Source: Clostridia bacterium (lineage in GTDB: Bacteria > Bacillota > Clostridia > Christensenellales > UBA1242). From it: a DNA stretch of 11,678 bases. The first letter of the stretch is position 1, and every line of letters begins with the position of its first letter. A program made the translations under genes and the position numbers. Location: NCBI GenBank assembly GCA_017537515.1, contig JAFYKO010000171.1, positions 1 through 11,678 on the forward strand, read 5' to 3'. Of the stretch, positions 5,196-10,445 are shown in pieces. Below the pieces are notes generated by a model. It saw only the letters and a program-made list of their open reading frames with translations. It made no database searches and had not been told where the DNA came from.

Positions 5196-6311
5196 CTAGC
5201 AAGCACCCGTAATCGGGTGCTTTTTGCTAAAGGTAGATGCCCCTACCTTTTGTAGATTCAGTGCAGCATTGAAGTCCCTGTTATGGATTGTCCCACAATT
5301 AGGGCAGACCCATTCACGGATTCCTATGTCTTTCAATGCTGCGTTCTTGTAACCGCATTCACTACATAACTGCGACGATGCGAAGTATCTGTCAGCATAC
5401 ATAACGGTCTTGCCCGTCCTGTGTGCCACATATTCCAAAATGGACAGGAAAGCGTTGAATCCGAAATCGTTTATGGATTTCTTGAACCGCCTATCCATAC
5501 TAGCCAAATCAAGGGTTTCAAACACCATTACATCGTAAGTTTTACACAGCCTGTGTGCCAACTTCCAATGTAGGTCGTTCCGTTGGTTCGTTATCTTTTC
5601 GTGCAGTTTTTGTAGCCTGCGGAGCGAACCCCGTTTACCTTTGGACTTTGAGTATTTACGGCTCAAGTTCCGTAAGGAATTTAGGTTCCGCTGCAATAGT
5701 TTCGGCATACTGCAATCCGAGCCGTCGGACGATACAAGGAAGTTCTTTAGACTGAAATCAAAGCCAACGATTTTACCCGATTTTGCTAGTGTTTCGGTCT
5801 TGCTTTCCTGTTCAACGACAACGTATATGTAGTAACCGCTGCTCTTGCGTTTTACTGTCAGTGCCTTTACTTTACCGTCAAAGGGACGGCTGTTCCAATA
5901 GGCGAACTCTTTTACGCCTATGCGGATTTTGTTATTGCCGTGGAATTTATACCCACATTGTTTTGTTGTAAACGATTTATATTTAGCCGATTTTTGAAAA
6001 TGCGGTAAATTGGTTTTTACTCCCTTCTTTAAGTTGGAATAGAATAATTTATAAGACCTGTCTATTCTGTCCGTTATGTCCTGTATAGCCTGCGACGGAA
6101 CGTCATTCCATCTTTTATAACGTTTCTTTAATTTTGTAAGATGCTTTTGTAAGGCATACTTATTTAATGATTTATGATATAAAGCATAATACTTTCGGTG
6201 TAGTGCTATACAGTGGTTGTAGATATGTCCTGCAATTACAAGAATGCTATCAAGATACTCCAAGGCATCCCGATTATATAACTTGTATCTGTAAGTTTTT
6301 ACTTCAACCAT
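5196..6311 (-). CDS. tnpB: TnpB RNA-guided nuclease (complete, catalytic residues intact)
   Basis: The 371-residue protein from MVEVKTYRYKLY has the usual TnpB length and order: N-terminal helical/OB-like part, RuvC-I aspartate in GFDFSLKNFL (Asp185), RuvC-II glutamate in VFETLDLAS (Glu265), zinc ribbon CSECG (316-320) and CPNCG (336-340), and RuvC-III aspartate in HNRDFNAALNL (Asp346). All three catalytic acids are kept, so it may be an active nuclease guided by the RNA from its 3' end. The frame is open further upstream to 6467, but its TTGACA/TATATT promoter (6424-6452) lies inside that extension and TnpB homology begins at MVEV, so I place the start at 6311; ATG 6410 is an alternative. 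No good ribosome binding site precedes 6311. It is a different lineage from the tnpB fragments at either window end. RuvC-I reads GFDFS rather than the common GxDxG. Confidence 0.93.
   Translation of the reverse strand: MVEVKTYRYKLYNRDALEYLDSILVIAGHIYNHCIALHRKYYALYHKSLNKYALQKHLTKLKKRYKRWNDVPSQAIQDITDRIDRSYKLFYSNLKKGVKTNLPHFQKSAKYKSFTTKQCGYKFHGNNKIRIGVKEFAYWNSRPFDGKVKALTVKRKSSGYYIYVVVEQESKTETLAKSGKIVGFDFSLKNFLVSSDGSDCSMPKLLQRNLNSLRNLSRKYSKSKGKRGSLRRLQKLHEKITNQRNDLHWKLAHRLCKTYDVMVFETLDLASMDRRFKKSINDFGFNAFLSILEYVAHRTGKTVMYADRYFASSQLCSECGYKNAALKDIGIREWVCPNCGTIHNRDFNAALNLQKVGASTFSKKHPITGAC
5201..5225 (+). terminator. Intrinsic terminator of the 2111-5147 unit, inside the tnpB 3' end
   Basis: AAGCACCCG (5201-5209), loop TAAT, CGGGTGCTT (5214-5222), then TTT: a 9-bp perfect GC-rich stem with a T-run on the plus strand, 54 bases after the stop of the DUF3310 gene. 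On the minus strand the stem has no T-run after it, so it is one-directional. The same bases code for the last codons of the minus-strand tnpB (KKHPITGAC). Confidence 0.75.
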
Positions 6312-6324
6312 ATAATAGAAAATA

Positions 6325-6400
6325 CCCGATAGACGCTTAAAAGTGGTGGTTAGCATCCATCGGGCATTAAACTCAATAATATGTATATCCGAACCACCAC
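6325..6400 (-). other. Structured tnpB leader with two interleaved inverted repeats
   Basis: GTGGTGGTT (6343-6351) and AACCACCAC (6392-6400) are a perfect 9-bp inverted repeat. CCCGAT (6325-6330) and ATCGGG (6359-6364) are a second one whose arms alternate with the first, so an RNA could form a pseudoknot or switch between folds. It lies between the presumed transcription start (about 6417) and the tnpB start at 6311. It could equally be left-end DNA structure of the element. Confidence 0.45.
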
Positions 6401-6404
6401 GAAC

Positions 6405-6420
6405 AGACATACTTATGTCT
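6405..6420. repeat. 16-base palindrome at the tnpB transcription start
   Basis: AGACATACTTATGTCT: 7-bp arms AGACATA and TATGTCT around a 2-base centre. It covers the expected start of the minus-strand transcript, 4 bases from the -10 box. It could be an operator or a 5' RNA hairpin. Confidence 0.5.
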
Positions 6421-6423
6421 TTC

Positions 6424-6452
6424 AATATAGAATAATTAAAAAGGTTTGTCAA
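6424..6452 (-). promoter_or_regulatory. Sigma-70-type promoter of the minus-strand tnpB
   Basis: On the minus strand TTGACA (6447-6452) is followed after exactly 17 bases by TATATT (6424-6429). The -35 is perfect and the -10 differs from TATAAT at one place. Expected start near 6417, giving a leader of about 105 bases to the tnpB start at 6311. Confidence 0.75.
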
Positions 6453-6465
6453 AAAATAATTTTTC

Positions 6466-6494
6466 AATTACCTATTGACAGACGCTAGGTAATT
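6466..6494. repeat. 9-bp inverted repeat around the -35 box (possible operator)
   Basis: AATTACCTA (6466-6474) and TAGGTAATT (6486-6494) are perfect inverted copies separated by 11 bases that contain the TTGACA of the plus promoter. A dimeric repressor or activator binding here would directly control that promoter. No regulator gene is recognised in the window. Confidence 0.55.
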
Positions 6495-6503
6495 TGTTAT
6501 ATT
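6475..6503 (+). promoter_or_regulatory. Sigma-70-type promoter of the 6544-11045 gene run
   Basis: TTGACA (6475-6480), 17-base spacer, TATATT (6498-6503). Expected start near 6510, 34 bases before ATG 6544, which has its own GAGG at 6532-6535. It is back to back with the tnpB promoter, the two -35 boxes being 22 bases apart. It is the only obvious promoter before the 17 tightly spaced genes that follow. Confidence 0.8.
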
Positions 6504-6543
6504 TAGGACATAGAGAACAACCACCATAGCCGAGGATAGCATA

Positions 6544-6867
6544 ATGCCGACAGCAAAGACCACTAAAAGAGTTCCTAAATGGCAGACCGCCAAGGGCTAT
6601 GATAAAGTCCCGAAGTTCTACAAGGAACTTGGGTTGTTCGCTGCCAAGGACTACCTGCGTATGTCTAAAAAGGGCGAGTCCACAAAGCATTGGACCTTAC
6701 CCTATGGCGATTACAAGTTCGTGTTCTTTGAAACCATTTCCCGTGCAAAGGTAGCAGCCCGCTTAAAGAGCGTCCGCAAGGCTAATCCTGGCGAGAAATA
6801 TCCTTATGACCCCGTGCTGAATATGTGGTCGTTGAACAAGCCGTTAAACTATGAATTTCGCAGATAG
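6544..6867 (+). CDS. Hypothetical basic protein, 107 residues, first gene of the run
   Basis: The protein is strongly basic (MPTAKTTKRVPKWQTAKGYDKVPKF...), with a helix (SRAKVAARLKSVRKANPG) and a short aromatic end (LNMWSLNKPLNYEFRR). The Lys/Arg content would fit nucleic-acid binding, but no known fold is recognised. The start is well fixed: GAGG at 6532-6535, eight bases before ATG, about 34 bases after the predicted transcription start. As the promoter-proximal gene behind a near-consensus promoter it is likely the most strongly expressed of the run. The next start follows 11 bases after the TAG stop. It might be the regulator acting on the inverted repeat upstream, but no helix-turn-helix is evident. 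Confidence 0.7.
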   Translation: MPTAKTTKRVPKWQTAKGYDKVPKFYKELGLFAAKDYLRMSKKGESTKHWTLPYGDYKFVFFETISRAKVAARLKSVRKANPGEKYPYDPVLNMWSLNKPLNYEFRR

Positions 6868-6878
6868 AGGTAATGATT

Positions 6879-7283
6879 ATGGCTGCTGACGAACAGTTGT
6901 CCGAAGAAGACCTGGATATGCTTGAATCCGCTATGCGTATGGCATTGGGGAACTTTGAGCAGTTCAATGGTGCCCCGTATATCAAGCGGATTACGGACCG
7001 CCTGGTTGACAAGAATATCCCGTTTACGCTCGCAAAGATTTACAACCACGGGGATGCCGTATGTTTCCCGTGGTCCGACGGGGACGTTGTTTGCCACCAC
7101 GGTTCTTACGGGCACAAGTTGGGTCTGTTTGAATTTATCGGAGCAGACTTCCTTACGCCCGAAGAATTGAAGCGTGACAGCGTTAAAGGGAATGTGACCC
7201 TTGAAGATGCGATGAACCGTATTGAAAACGCTTACAAGAAATACCAGGAGCGACAGAATGAACGAAGTGGACAGCAGCAATAA
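6879..7283 (+). CDS. Hypothetical acidic protein, 134 residues
   Basis: An acidic N-terminal helix (EQLSEEDLDMLESAMRMAL) is followed by a compact middle with the conspicuous stretch AVCFPWSDGDVVCHHGSYGHK, then a helical, Glu-rich C-terminus (AMNRIENAYKKYQERQNERSGQQQ). Cys and His in the middle (C-x8-C-H-H) could bind a metal, but I do not recognise the family. Two ATGs are possible, 6873 and 6879; I choose 6879 because the AGAGG at 6866-6870 is then eight bases away instead of two. The 3' end overlaps the next gene by 26 bases. Confidence 0.7.
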   Translation: MAADEQLSEEDLDMLESAMRMALGNFEQFNGAPYIKRITDRLVDKNIPFTLAKIYNHGDAVCFPWSDGDVVCHHGSYGHKLGLFEFIGADFLTPEELKRDSVKGNVTLEDAMNRIENAYKKYQERQNERSGQQQ

Positions 7284-7692
7284 CAAGGTTATTTTCCTGG
7301 ACCGAAAGAAGTTCAAGGGCATCAGCAAGGTCGGTCTGTTTAACCAGGGACTAGACCTTATGCAGTCCGTTTTCAAGGTCCGCAACGAAGACGTGTCCCG
7401 AAGCCTTATGCTCATAGCCCTGGCACAATCCTGTCAGTCGTTCCTGCGGGCACAGCCGACAGGCGATACGATTAAGCCGAACTGCTTTCGTATCTTCGGG
7501 AACTTGTTCTACTGCCAAACACAAAGCGGGTTTGACAAGAGCCTGTATGCCGTGGCGGGAAAATGGTTCCCGAAGAAGGCTTGCAGACGAATGGCTAACG
7601 GCTACCCGTCGGCATATCCTAGCCTGGTGTATCTTACCTTTGACGGCATAAGGATTGACGTTCAATGGCTCCCGTTCAAGAATCTTAAATGA
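7258..7692 (+). CDS. Hypothetical protein, 144 residues
   Basis: Starts MNEVDSSNNKVIFLDRKK, has a hydrophobic helical middle (VSRSLMLIALAQSCQSFLRA) and a C-terminal part with scattered aromatic residues and four cysteines in all, ending LTFDGIRIDVQWLPFKNLK. It has no transmembrane helix that is clear enough to call and no recognised domain. AGGAG at 7246-7250 lies seven bases before ATG 7258, which decides the start over an upstream in-frame ATG at 7222; the gene therefore begins inside the end of the 6879 gene (26-base overlap). The next gene starts 9 bases after its TGA stop. Confidence 0.7.
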   Translation: MNEVDSSNNKVIFLDRKKFKGISKVGLFNQGLDLMQSVFKVRNEDVSRSLMLIALAQSCQSFLRAQPTGDTIKPNCFRIFGNLFYCQTQSGFDKSLYAVAGKWFPKKACRRMANGYPSAYPSLVYLTFDGIRIDVQWLPFKNLK

Positions 7693-7701
7693 GGTGTTAT
7701 C

Positions 7702-7971
7702 GTGCCTATAAAGGAACCCTGTATGTATTGCCAACATAACCCGATAACCCTGGTCGGAAAGAAGTTGCTTCGCCACGGGGCTAACATTCAATACGGGAAA
7801 CTTCGGGTTTACTTTGAGAACGAAACCCTGGAAATGCCGATTAACTTCTGCCCTGTGTGCGGTCGTGAAATTCAGCCCGAAGACAGGGAAAAGCCACCGA
7901 AAAAGGAATGGAAGGACGACCCGAAGTTCAAGGCTTTCAAGGCGTTCTTTCACGCAAAATTTGGAGTGTGA
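7702..7971 (+). CDS. Small zinc-ribbon protein (CxxC...INFCPVCGR family), GTG start
   Basis: Eighty-nine residues with two CxxC knuckles: CMYC at 7-10 and CPVC at 50-53 in INFCPVCGRE, about 40 residues apart, as in a zinc ribbon. The region between them is beta-like (KLRVYFENETLEM). The tail (EDREKPPKKEWKDDPKFKAFKAFF) is charged and helical, longer than in the three relatives at 9813, 10012 and 10429. A GTG start at 7702 is supported by GAGG (7691-7694) seven bases upstream; the next ATG would cut off the first knuckle. Such small phage proteins end in a conserved N-[FY]-C-P-x-C-G-R motif and have no assigned function. Confidence 0.75.
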   Translation: MPIKEPCMYCQHNPITLVGKKLLRHGANIQYGKLRVYFENETLEMPINFCPVCGREIQPEDREKPPKKEWKDDPKFKAFKAFFHAKFGV

Positions 7972-7973
7972 TT

Positions 7974-8204
7974 ATGGTAAGCGACGAAGATTGGCGTAAA
8001 GCCCCCGATTGGGACAAGATTACAGAATTGAAGCACCCCTGCGACTGCCCTAGTTCCTGCGAGCGTAAAGTAGTCGGCTGCGGATATGACGGCAGCAAGG
8101 CGTATTGGTGCCGTAATTGCGGGTGCGTATATTGGGTAAAAGAACTGCGTCCTATCCGTGTCACACGGCAATTTGGAAGCGACGAAATCCACGTAAAGGT
8201 TTAA
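7974..8204 (+). CDS. Cysteine-rich 76-residue protein, likely zinc binding
   Basis: Seven cysteines in 76 residues: C23, C25, C29, C36, then WCRNCGC (C46, C49, C51). The last group is a typical zinc knuckle with aromatic flanks (AYWCRNCGCVYWVKEL), so one zinc ribbon using C29/C36 or C23/C25 with C46/C49 is likely. The C-terminus (RVTRQFGSDEIHVKV) looks like two strands. ATG 7974 lies two bases after the preceding stop; GGAG at 7963-7966 is a reasonable ribosome binding site. It is one of many CxxC proteins in this run. A function in binding nucleic acid or host protein is plausible, not shown. Confidence 0.7.
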   Translation: MVSDEDWRKAPDWDKITELKHPCDCPSSCERKVVGCGYDGSKAYWCRNCGCVYWVKELRPIRVTRQFGSDEIHVKV

Positions 8205-8218
8205 CAAGGAATATCAAT

Positions 8219-8425
8219 ATGGTAGTAGCAATAGCACCCAATGGCGAGCCTATCTACGAATGCTACAAGTGTAGGGAACGTGGAACAGGCGACAACCTCA
8301 AGCGGGTCCAATTCCAGGACCGCCAGGAACTCCGCACGGTTAGAATGTGTGAACGCTGCCGTGACTATTTGAAACAACACGATTTCCCGATGCAAGAAAT
8401 CACTAGCATTTCGGGAACGTATTAA
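8219..8425 (+). CDS. Small CxxC...CxxC zinc-finger protein, 68 residues
   Basis: Two well-spaced knuckles, CYKC (15-18) and CERC (44-47), flank a basic strand region (DNLKRVQFQDRQELRTVRM); this is a standard four-cysteine zinc ribbon or treble-clef-like arrangement. The C-terminus (MQEITSISGTY) is short and polar. AAGGA at 8206-8210 lies eight bases before ATG 8219; longer in-frame starts would overlap most of the 7974 gene and are rejected. Family not recognised. Confidence 0.7.
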   Translation: MVVAIAPNGEPIYECYKCRERGTGDNLKRVQFQDRQELRTVRMCERCRDYLKQHDFPMQEITSISGTY

Positions 8426-8448
8426 ACCAACAACAAGGAAAAACAAAA

Positions 8449-8655
8449 ATGGCAAAGAAAACCGAAAAAGAATTTACCCCGAAGTTCCACGATGGTGACA
8501 AAGTAGAAATGCACGACTGCTTTGAAGCAGACCTCCACAAAGACAAAGTGTGGACCTGCCGTGGCGATTCTTTCCAGGCTTGCAGCGGGGACGAAGTTGT
8601 GTTCTTGCAGGGCTACCGTGGCTACTTTGACGCTGAATGCTTGCGTAAGGTGTAG
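8449..8655 (+). CDS. Hypothetical SH3-like small protein, 68 residues
   Basis: After a Lys-rich start (MAKKTEKEFTPKF) comes a pattern that looks like a small SH3-like barrel: FHDGDKVEMHD, VWTCRGDSF, DEVVFLQGYRGYFDAECLRKV. Proteins with G-D-x-V...W-x-V...FDxxxL are frequent among small phage proteins of unknown function. AAGGA at 8435-8439 precedes ATG 8449 by nine bases. It has three cysteines but no CxxC. The next gene follows after three bases. Confidence 0.65.
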   Translation: MAKKTEKEFTPKFHDGDKVEMHDCFEADLHKDKVWTCRGDSFQACSGDEVVFLQGYRGYFDAECLRKV

Positions 8656-8658
8656 CGT

Positions 8659-8862
8659 ATGAAGTGCAGCAAGTGTCCGTATTACCGCTACGAAGTTGGG
8701 CTAGAAGACGCAGACGAATACTGCGAAGTTTTTAATGATTTCCCCGACGACGATAGATTGCGAAAAGACGAAGAGGGCTGCATTTTCAATTTACGGACAC
8801 TTGCTAAATACAAGCGTTTGAAAGACCAGGAACTAGAAGCCTCTATGGGAACTGAACTGTGA
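8659..8862 (+). CDS. Small acidic protein with CxxCP motif, 67 residues
   Basis: Begins MKCSKCPYYR (C3, C6), followed by an acidic stretch (GLEDADEYCEVFNDFPDDD, C22) and EEGCIF (C41), so four cysteines could hold one zinc. The C-terminal third is helical (LRTLAKYKRLKDQELEA). This plan, with an N-terminal CxxCP and a late acidic E-G-C, is seen in other small phage proteins of unknown role. Its TGA stop overlaps the GTG start of the ASCH gene (GTGA), which suggests coupled translation. Confidence 0.65.
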   Translation: MKCSKCPYYRYEVGLEDADEYCEVFNDFPDDDRLRKDEEGCIFNLRTLAKYKRLKDQELEASMGTEL

Positions 8863-9206
8863 GAAAAAGAAGCACCACACTTACGTTGTCCTTGAAAAAG
8901 GAATGGTTTGACCTTATTAAGAGCGGGGTCAAACTTGAAGAATACAGGGAACTGAAAGAATTTTGGTATAGTCGCCTGTGCTATGAAAAGAACCCGAACC
9001 AACCGTGGCTTAATCCTGCGGGGTCCATTTACTTTGAAATCCGAAAGGACTTTGACACGCTTGTGTTCACCTTGAGCTATCCGAAGAAAGACGATATGTC
9101 CCGACGGCTTGTGTTCAAGAAACCGAAAATTCGCATTGACACAGGACGACCCGAATGGGGTGCGGAGCCTGGTAAGAAATACTTTGTAATCACCTGGGAG
9201 CAGTAA
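8859..9206 (+). CDS. ASCH-domain protein, GTG start
   Basis: The 115-residue product fits the ASCH domain (PUA-like fold) found in many phages: LTLSLKKEWFDLIKSGVKLEEYRELKEFW near the N-terminus, with the typical K-x-W-F-D-x-I-x-S-G-x-K-x-E-E-Y-R core (residues 14-30), a beta-rich middle (FDTLVFTLSYPKK) and the usual C-terminal GRPEWGA...KYFVITWE (96-114). ASCH proteins are thought to bind RNA or modified nucleosides; the bacterial member YqfB hydrolyses N4-acetylcytidine. Whether this one is an enzyme cannot be told. GTG at 8859 is the only start that keeps the first strand, and it shares three bases with the previous gene's end. The stop overlaps the next ATG (TAATG). Confidence 0.88.
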   Translation: MRKRSTTLTLSLKKEWFDLIKSGVKLEEYRELKEFWYSRLCYEKNPNQPWLNPAGSIYFEIRKDFDTLVFTLSYPKKDDMSRRLVFKKPKIRIDTGRPEWGAEPGKKYFVITWEQ

Positions 9207-9418
9207 TGAACAATTTACAGCACTTTGTAAGAAACGCAAAGAACATTAGCAGGCTCATTGAATCCGTAATGAATGAAAACTGTAATACGTGCCCTGCGAA
9301 GTCGTTCTGCTATGCAGACGGCAAACGAAAGGAACAGAAATACGAAACGTGTAGCGACGCATTCATAGCCTGGTCTTTAAAGGAAAAGAAAAATGGACGG
9401 ACACGAACTTCTAAATAA
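9206..9418 (+). CDS. Small CxxCP zinc-binding-type protein, 70 residues
   Basis: A helical N-terminus (LQHFVRNAKNISRLIESVM) is followed by CNTCPAKSFC (C26, C29, C35) and a later C49 in YETCSDAFIAWSLKE. The order CxxCPxxxxxC...C-x-x-x-F-x-x-W is a recurring pattern in small phage proteins and suggests one bound metal. The ATG shares one base with the ASCH stop. The 3' end overlaps the next gene by 26 bases. Function unknown. Confidence 0.68.
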   Translation: MNNLQHFVRNAKNISRLIESVMNENCNTCPAKSFCYADGKRKEQKYETCSDAFIAWSLKEKKNGRTRTSK

Positions 9419-9566
9419 ATTAAGTCACGCACTAAACCTGGACGCAGAAGTGTATGTCAACACGACGCACGGGGTATTCCGTATCGTGGACGTAATCACG
9501 CACTATCAAAACGAAATCACGATTGAATGCGTGGACCCCTACGCAAATGGGGACTGCTTGAAATGA
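9393..9566 (+). CDS. Hypothetical 57-residue protein in the 9206/9563 overlap
   Basis: A short frame starting ATG 9393 with AAAGGA at 9380-9385 in good position. The product (MDGHELLNKLSHALNLDAEV...) resembles small phage proteins with an ELLxxLs...daEVyV start followed by beta strands (GVFRIVDVITHY, NEITIECVD). It fills the otherwise empty 9419-9562 stretch, overlaps the previous gene by 26 bases, and its TGA overlaps the next ATG (ATGA at 9563-9566). These features make it a real gene despite its size. Function unknown. Confidence 0.65.
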   Translation: MDGHELLNKLSHALNLDAEVYVNTTHGVFRIVDVITHYQNEITIECVDPYANGDCLK

Positions 9567-9820
9567 TTACAGAAACCGTGACTATACCCTGGAAGACATT
9601 TGACGAAGAACGCCCGAAATGTGACGTTTGGATTTATGTGGCTCCCCCGAAAGACGGGTTCATTGATTCATCTACTACTGTGTATATGTGCAACTATGGA
9701 AACCTAGACGGGGCAAACAAAGACGGGTTCCATTTCTTTTACAAGGGACGAATCCGTTACGTGAAGTCTAGCGGTTCCTGGAAATGGTGCTATAAAACCG
9801 AGGTAAAAACAAATGTGTAA
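9563..9820 (+). CDS. Hypothetical Trp/Tyr-rich protein, 85 residues
   Basis: The product (MITETVTIPWKTFDEERPKC...) is predicted mostly beta, with many aromatic residues (W, Y, F) in the middle and end: VWIYVAPPKDG, HFFYKGRIRYVKSSGSWKWCYKTEV. The start W-x-x-F-x-E-E-x-P faintly recalls the opening of DUF551 proteins (as at 2111), but the match is too weak to assign. ATG 9563 is chosen because it overlaps the preceding stop; an upstream in-frame GTG at 9527 lies wholly inside the previous gene. The last eight bases overlap the next gene. Confidence 0.65.
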   Translation: MITETVTIPWKTFDEERPKCDVWIYVAPPKDGFIDSSTTVYMCNYGNLDGANKDGFHFFYKGRIRYVKSSGSWKWCYKTEVKTNV

Positions 9821-10022
9821 GTATTGTGAACATAACGACCCGCTGCCCGAATACAACGTGGACCTGGATATAAGTGGGGAGCAGTCTTGCAGCAGGATTT
9901 ATATTGACCGCACGAAAGACGGGGTGTATTCTTTGAATGCGGACCAGGGTGCTATCTATGCCATAATTAAGTTCTGCCCCGTCTGTGGCAGGGACCTTAC
10001 GGGGGCGAAGAATGGCGTGTAA
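9813..10022 (+). CDS. Small zinc-ribbon protein, tandem family copy 1
   Basis: Starts MCKYCEHNDP with the first knuckle C2/C5 and ends IKFCPVCGRDL with C55/C58; strands lie between (SRIYIDRTKDGVYSL). Same plan as the 7702, 10012 and 10429 products. The coding bases TGTAAGTATTGTGAA at its start nearly repeat the start of the next copy (TGTAAGTATTGCGAA), pointing to tandem duplication. The preceding gene's TAA stop is formed by its TGT-AAG codons, and its own stop is formed the same way in the next copy. Role unknown; a zinc-stabilised small domain binding nucleic acid or protein is a reasonable guess. Confidence 0.75.
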   Translation: MCKYCEHNDPLPEYNVDLDISGEQSCSRIYIDRTKDGVYSLNADQGAIYAIIKFCPVCGRDLTGAKNGV

Positions 10023-10251
10023 GTATTGCGAAGAATTGATTGGCGATATTGGTTGGGATATTAGCGGGGAAGACTTTTGGGACTGCACAGACCGTTTCCA
10101 CCTGTATAAAAGCCCGACGGGTTTTCGTATAGAGTGCTATGGCGACGAAAGTGCTACGATTAACTTTTGCCCGATGTGCGGGCGTGATTTAAGGGAGTAT
10201 AAGAAATGCGGTGGAATAGACTCTACAAATGCGGAAAATGTAAATCCTTAA
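10012..10251 (+). CDS. Small zinc-ribbon protein, tandem family copy 2
   Basis: MACKYCEEL (C3, C6) and TINFCPMCGRDL (C53, C56) define the same zinc-ribbon family as its neighbour; the middle (WDISGEDFWDCTDRFHLYKSP) shares the DISGE string with copy 1 at a slightly shifted position. ATG 10012 is inside the end of copy 1 (11-base overlap). After the second knuckle it runs on for about 20 more residues (EYKKCGGIDSTNAENVNP) through a 46-base overlap with the following gene, which suggests that its original stop was lost. Confidence 0.72.
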   Translation: MACKYCEELIGDIGWDISGEDFWDCTDRFHLYKSPTGFRIECYGDESATINFCPMCGRDLREYKKCGGIDSTNAENVNP

Positions 10252-10445
10252 TCGCTTACGACAGCCTTATGGATTGGCAAAACGACTACTGCCCCGTATG
10301 TCGGCAGTATGCCCGATTGACGTTCAAACAGAAAGTGAGCGAAGAAGAAATTGAAAACTACCCGAAGTTTGACCCCAACGTTGAATGGGAAGAATCTGCT
10401 AAATTACGTGAACGTGAGAAGTCCAAAGATGTGCCAATTTTGTGA
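10206..10445 (+). CDS. Zinc-ribbon protein with CGKC and CPVC knuckles, 79 residues
   Basis: MRWNRLYKCGKC (C9, C12) and DYCPVCRQ (C29, C32) sit only 16 residues apart, a classic short rubredoxin-like zinc ribbon, unlike the wider spacing of the neighbouring family. The C-terminal half is acidic and helical (KVSEEEIENYPKFDPNVEWEESAKLREREK). AGGGAG at 10191-10196 lies nine bases before ATG 10206, which supports this start despite the 46-base overlap with the 10012 gene. Its last 17 bases overlap the next gene. Function unknown. Confidence 0.7.
   Translation: MRWNRLYKCGKCKSLIAYDSLMDWQNDYCPVCRQYARLTFKQKVSEEEIENYPKFDPNVEWEESAKLREREKSKDVPIL

Larger units (their letters stand above)
5165..5300 (-). 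ncRNA. Candidate omega-RNA of the minus-strand tnpB
   Basis: Read on the minus strand, the tnpB 3' end carries three hairpins in a row: GGTAG/CTACC (about 5232-5247), a 9-bp perfect stem AAGCACCCG/CGGGTGCTT (5201-5222) and CCCACAA/TTGTGAG with one G-U pair (5175-5192), then AGTATGCCAA. This matches the known plan of TnpB guide RNAs, which overlap the 3' end of the gene and stop at the element's right end, followed by a guide of about 16-20 bases read from flanking DNA (here roughly 5145-5164). The 5' boundary is arbitrary. Confidence 0.45.
5165..6470 (-). mobile_element. IS200/IS605-type tnpB-only element (approximate ends)
   Basis: A complete minus-strand tnpB sits in an otherwise plus-strand operon, between genes ending at 5147 and starting at 6544. 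The right end shows the usual layout: after the tnpB stop comes GAATCCC, a hairpin (5174-5193) and AGTATGCCAA, closely like the GAATCCCC-hairpin-AGTATGTCAA ends I associate with many IS605-family elements, which puts the right end near 5165. The left end is unclear, somewhere between the tnpB promoter (6424-6452) and the start of the plus-strand promoter (6475). No tnpA is present, so movement would need a transposase in trans. No plus-strand gene appears to be interrupted; it lies in an intergenic site. Confidence 0.6.

Noticed and set aside
6312..6467. 52-residue N-terminal extension of the minus-strand TnpB
   Set aside because: The near-consensus tnpB promoter lies inside it and TnpB homology begins at MVEVKTYRYKLY, so it is treated as leader.
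6392..6526. Direct repeat AACCACCA at 6392 and 6519 as a target-site duplication of the tnpB element
   Set aside because: IS200/IS605 elements make no target-site duplication, and the copies do not bracket the element; likely chance.
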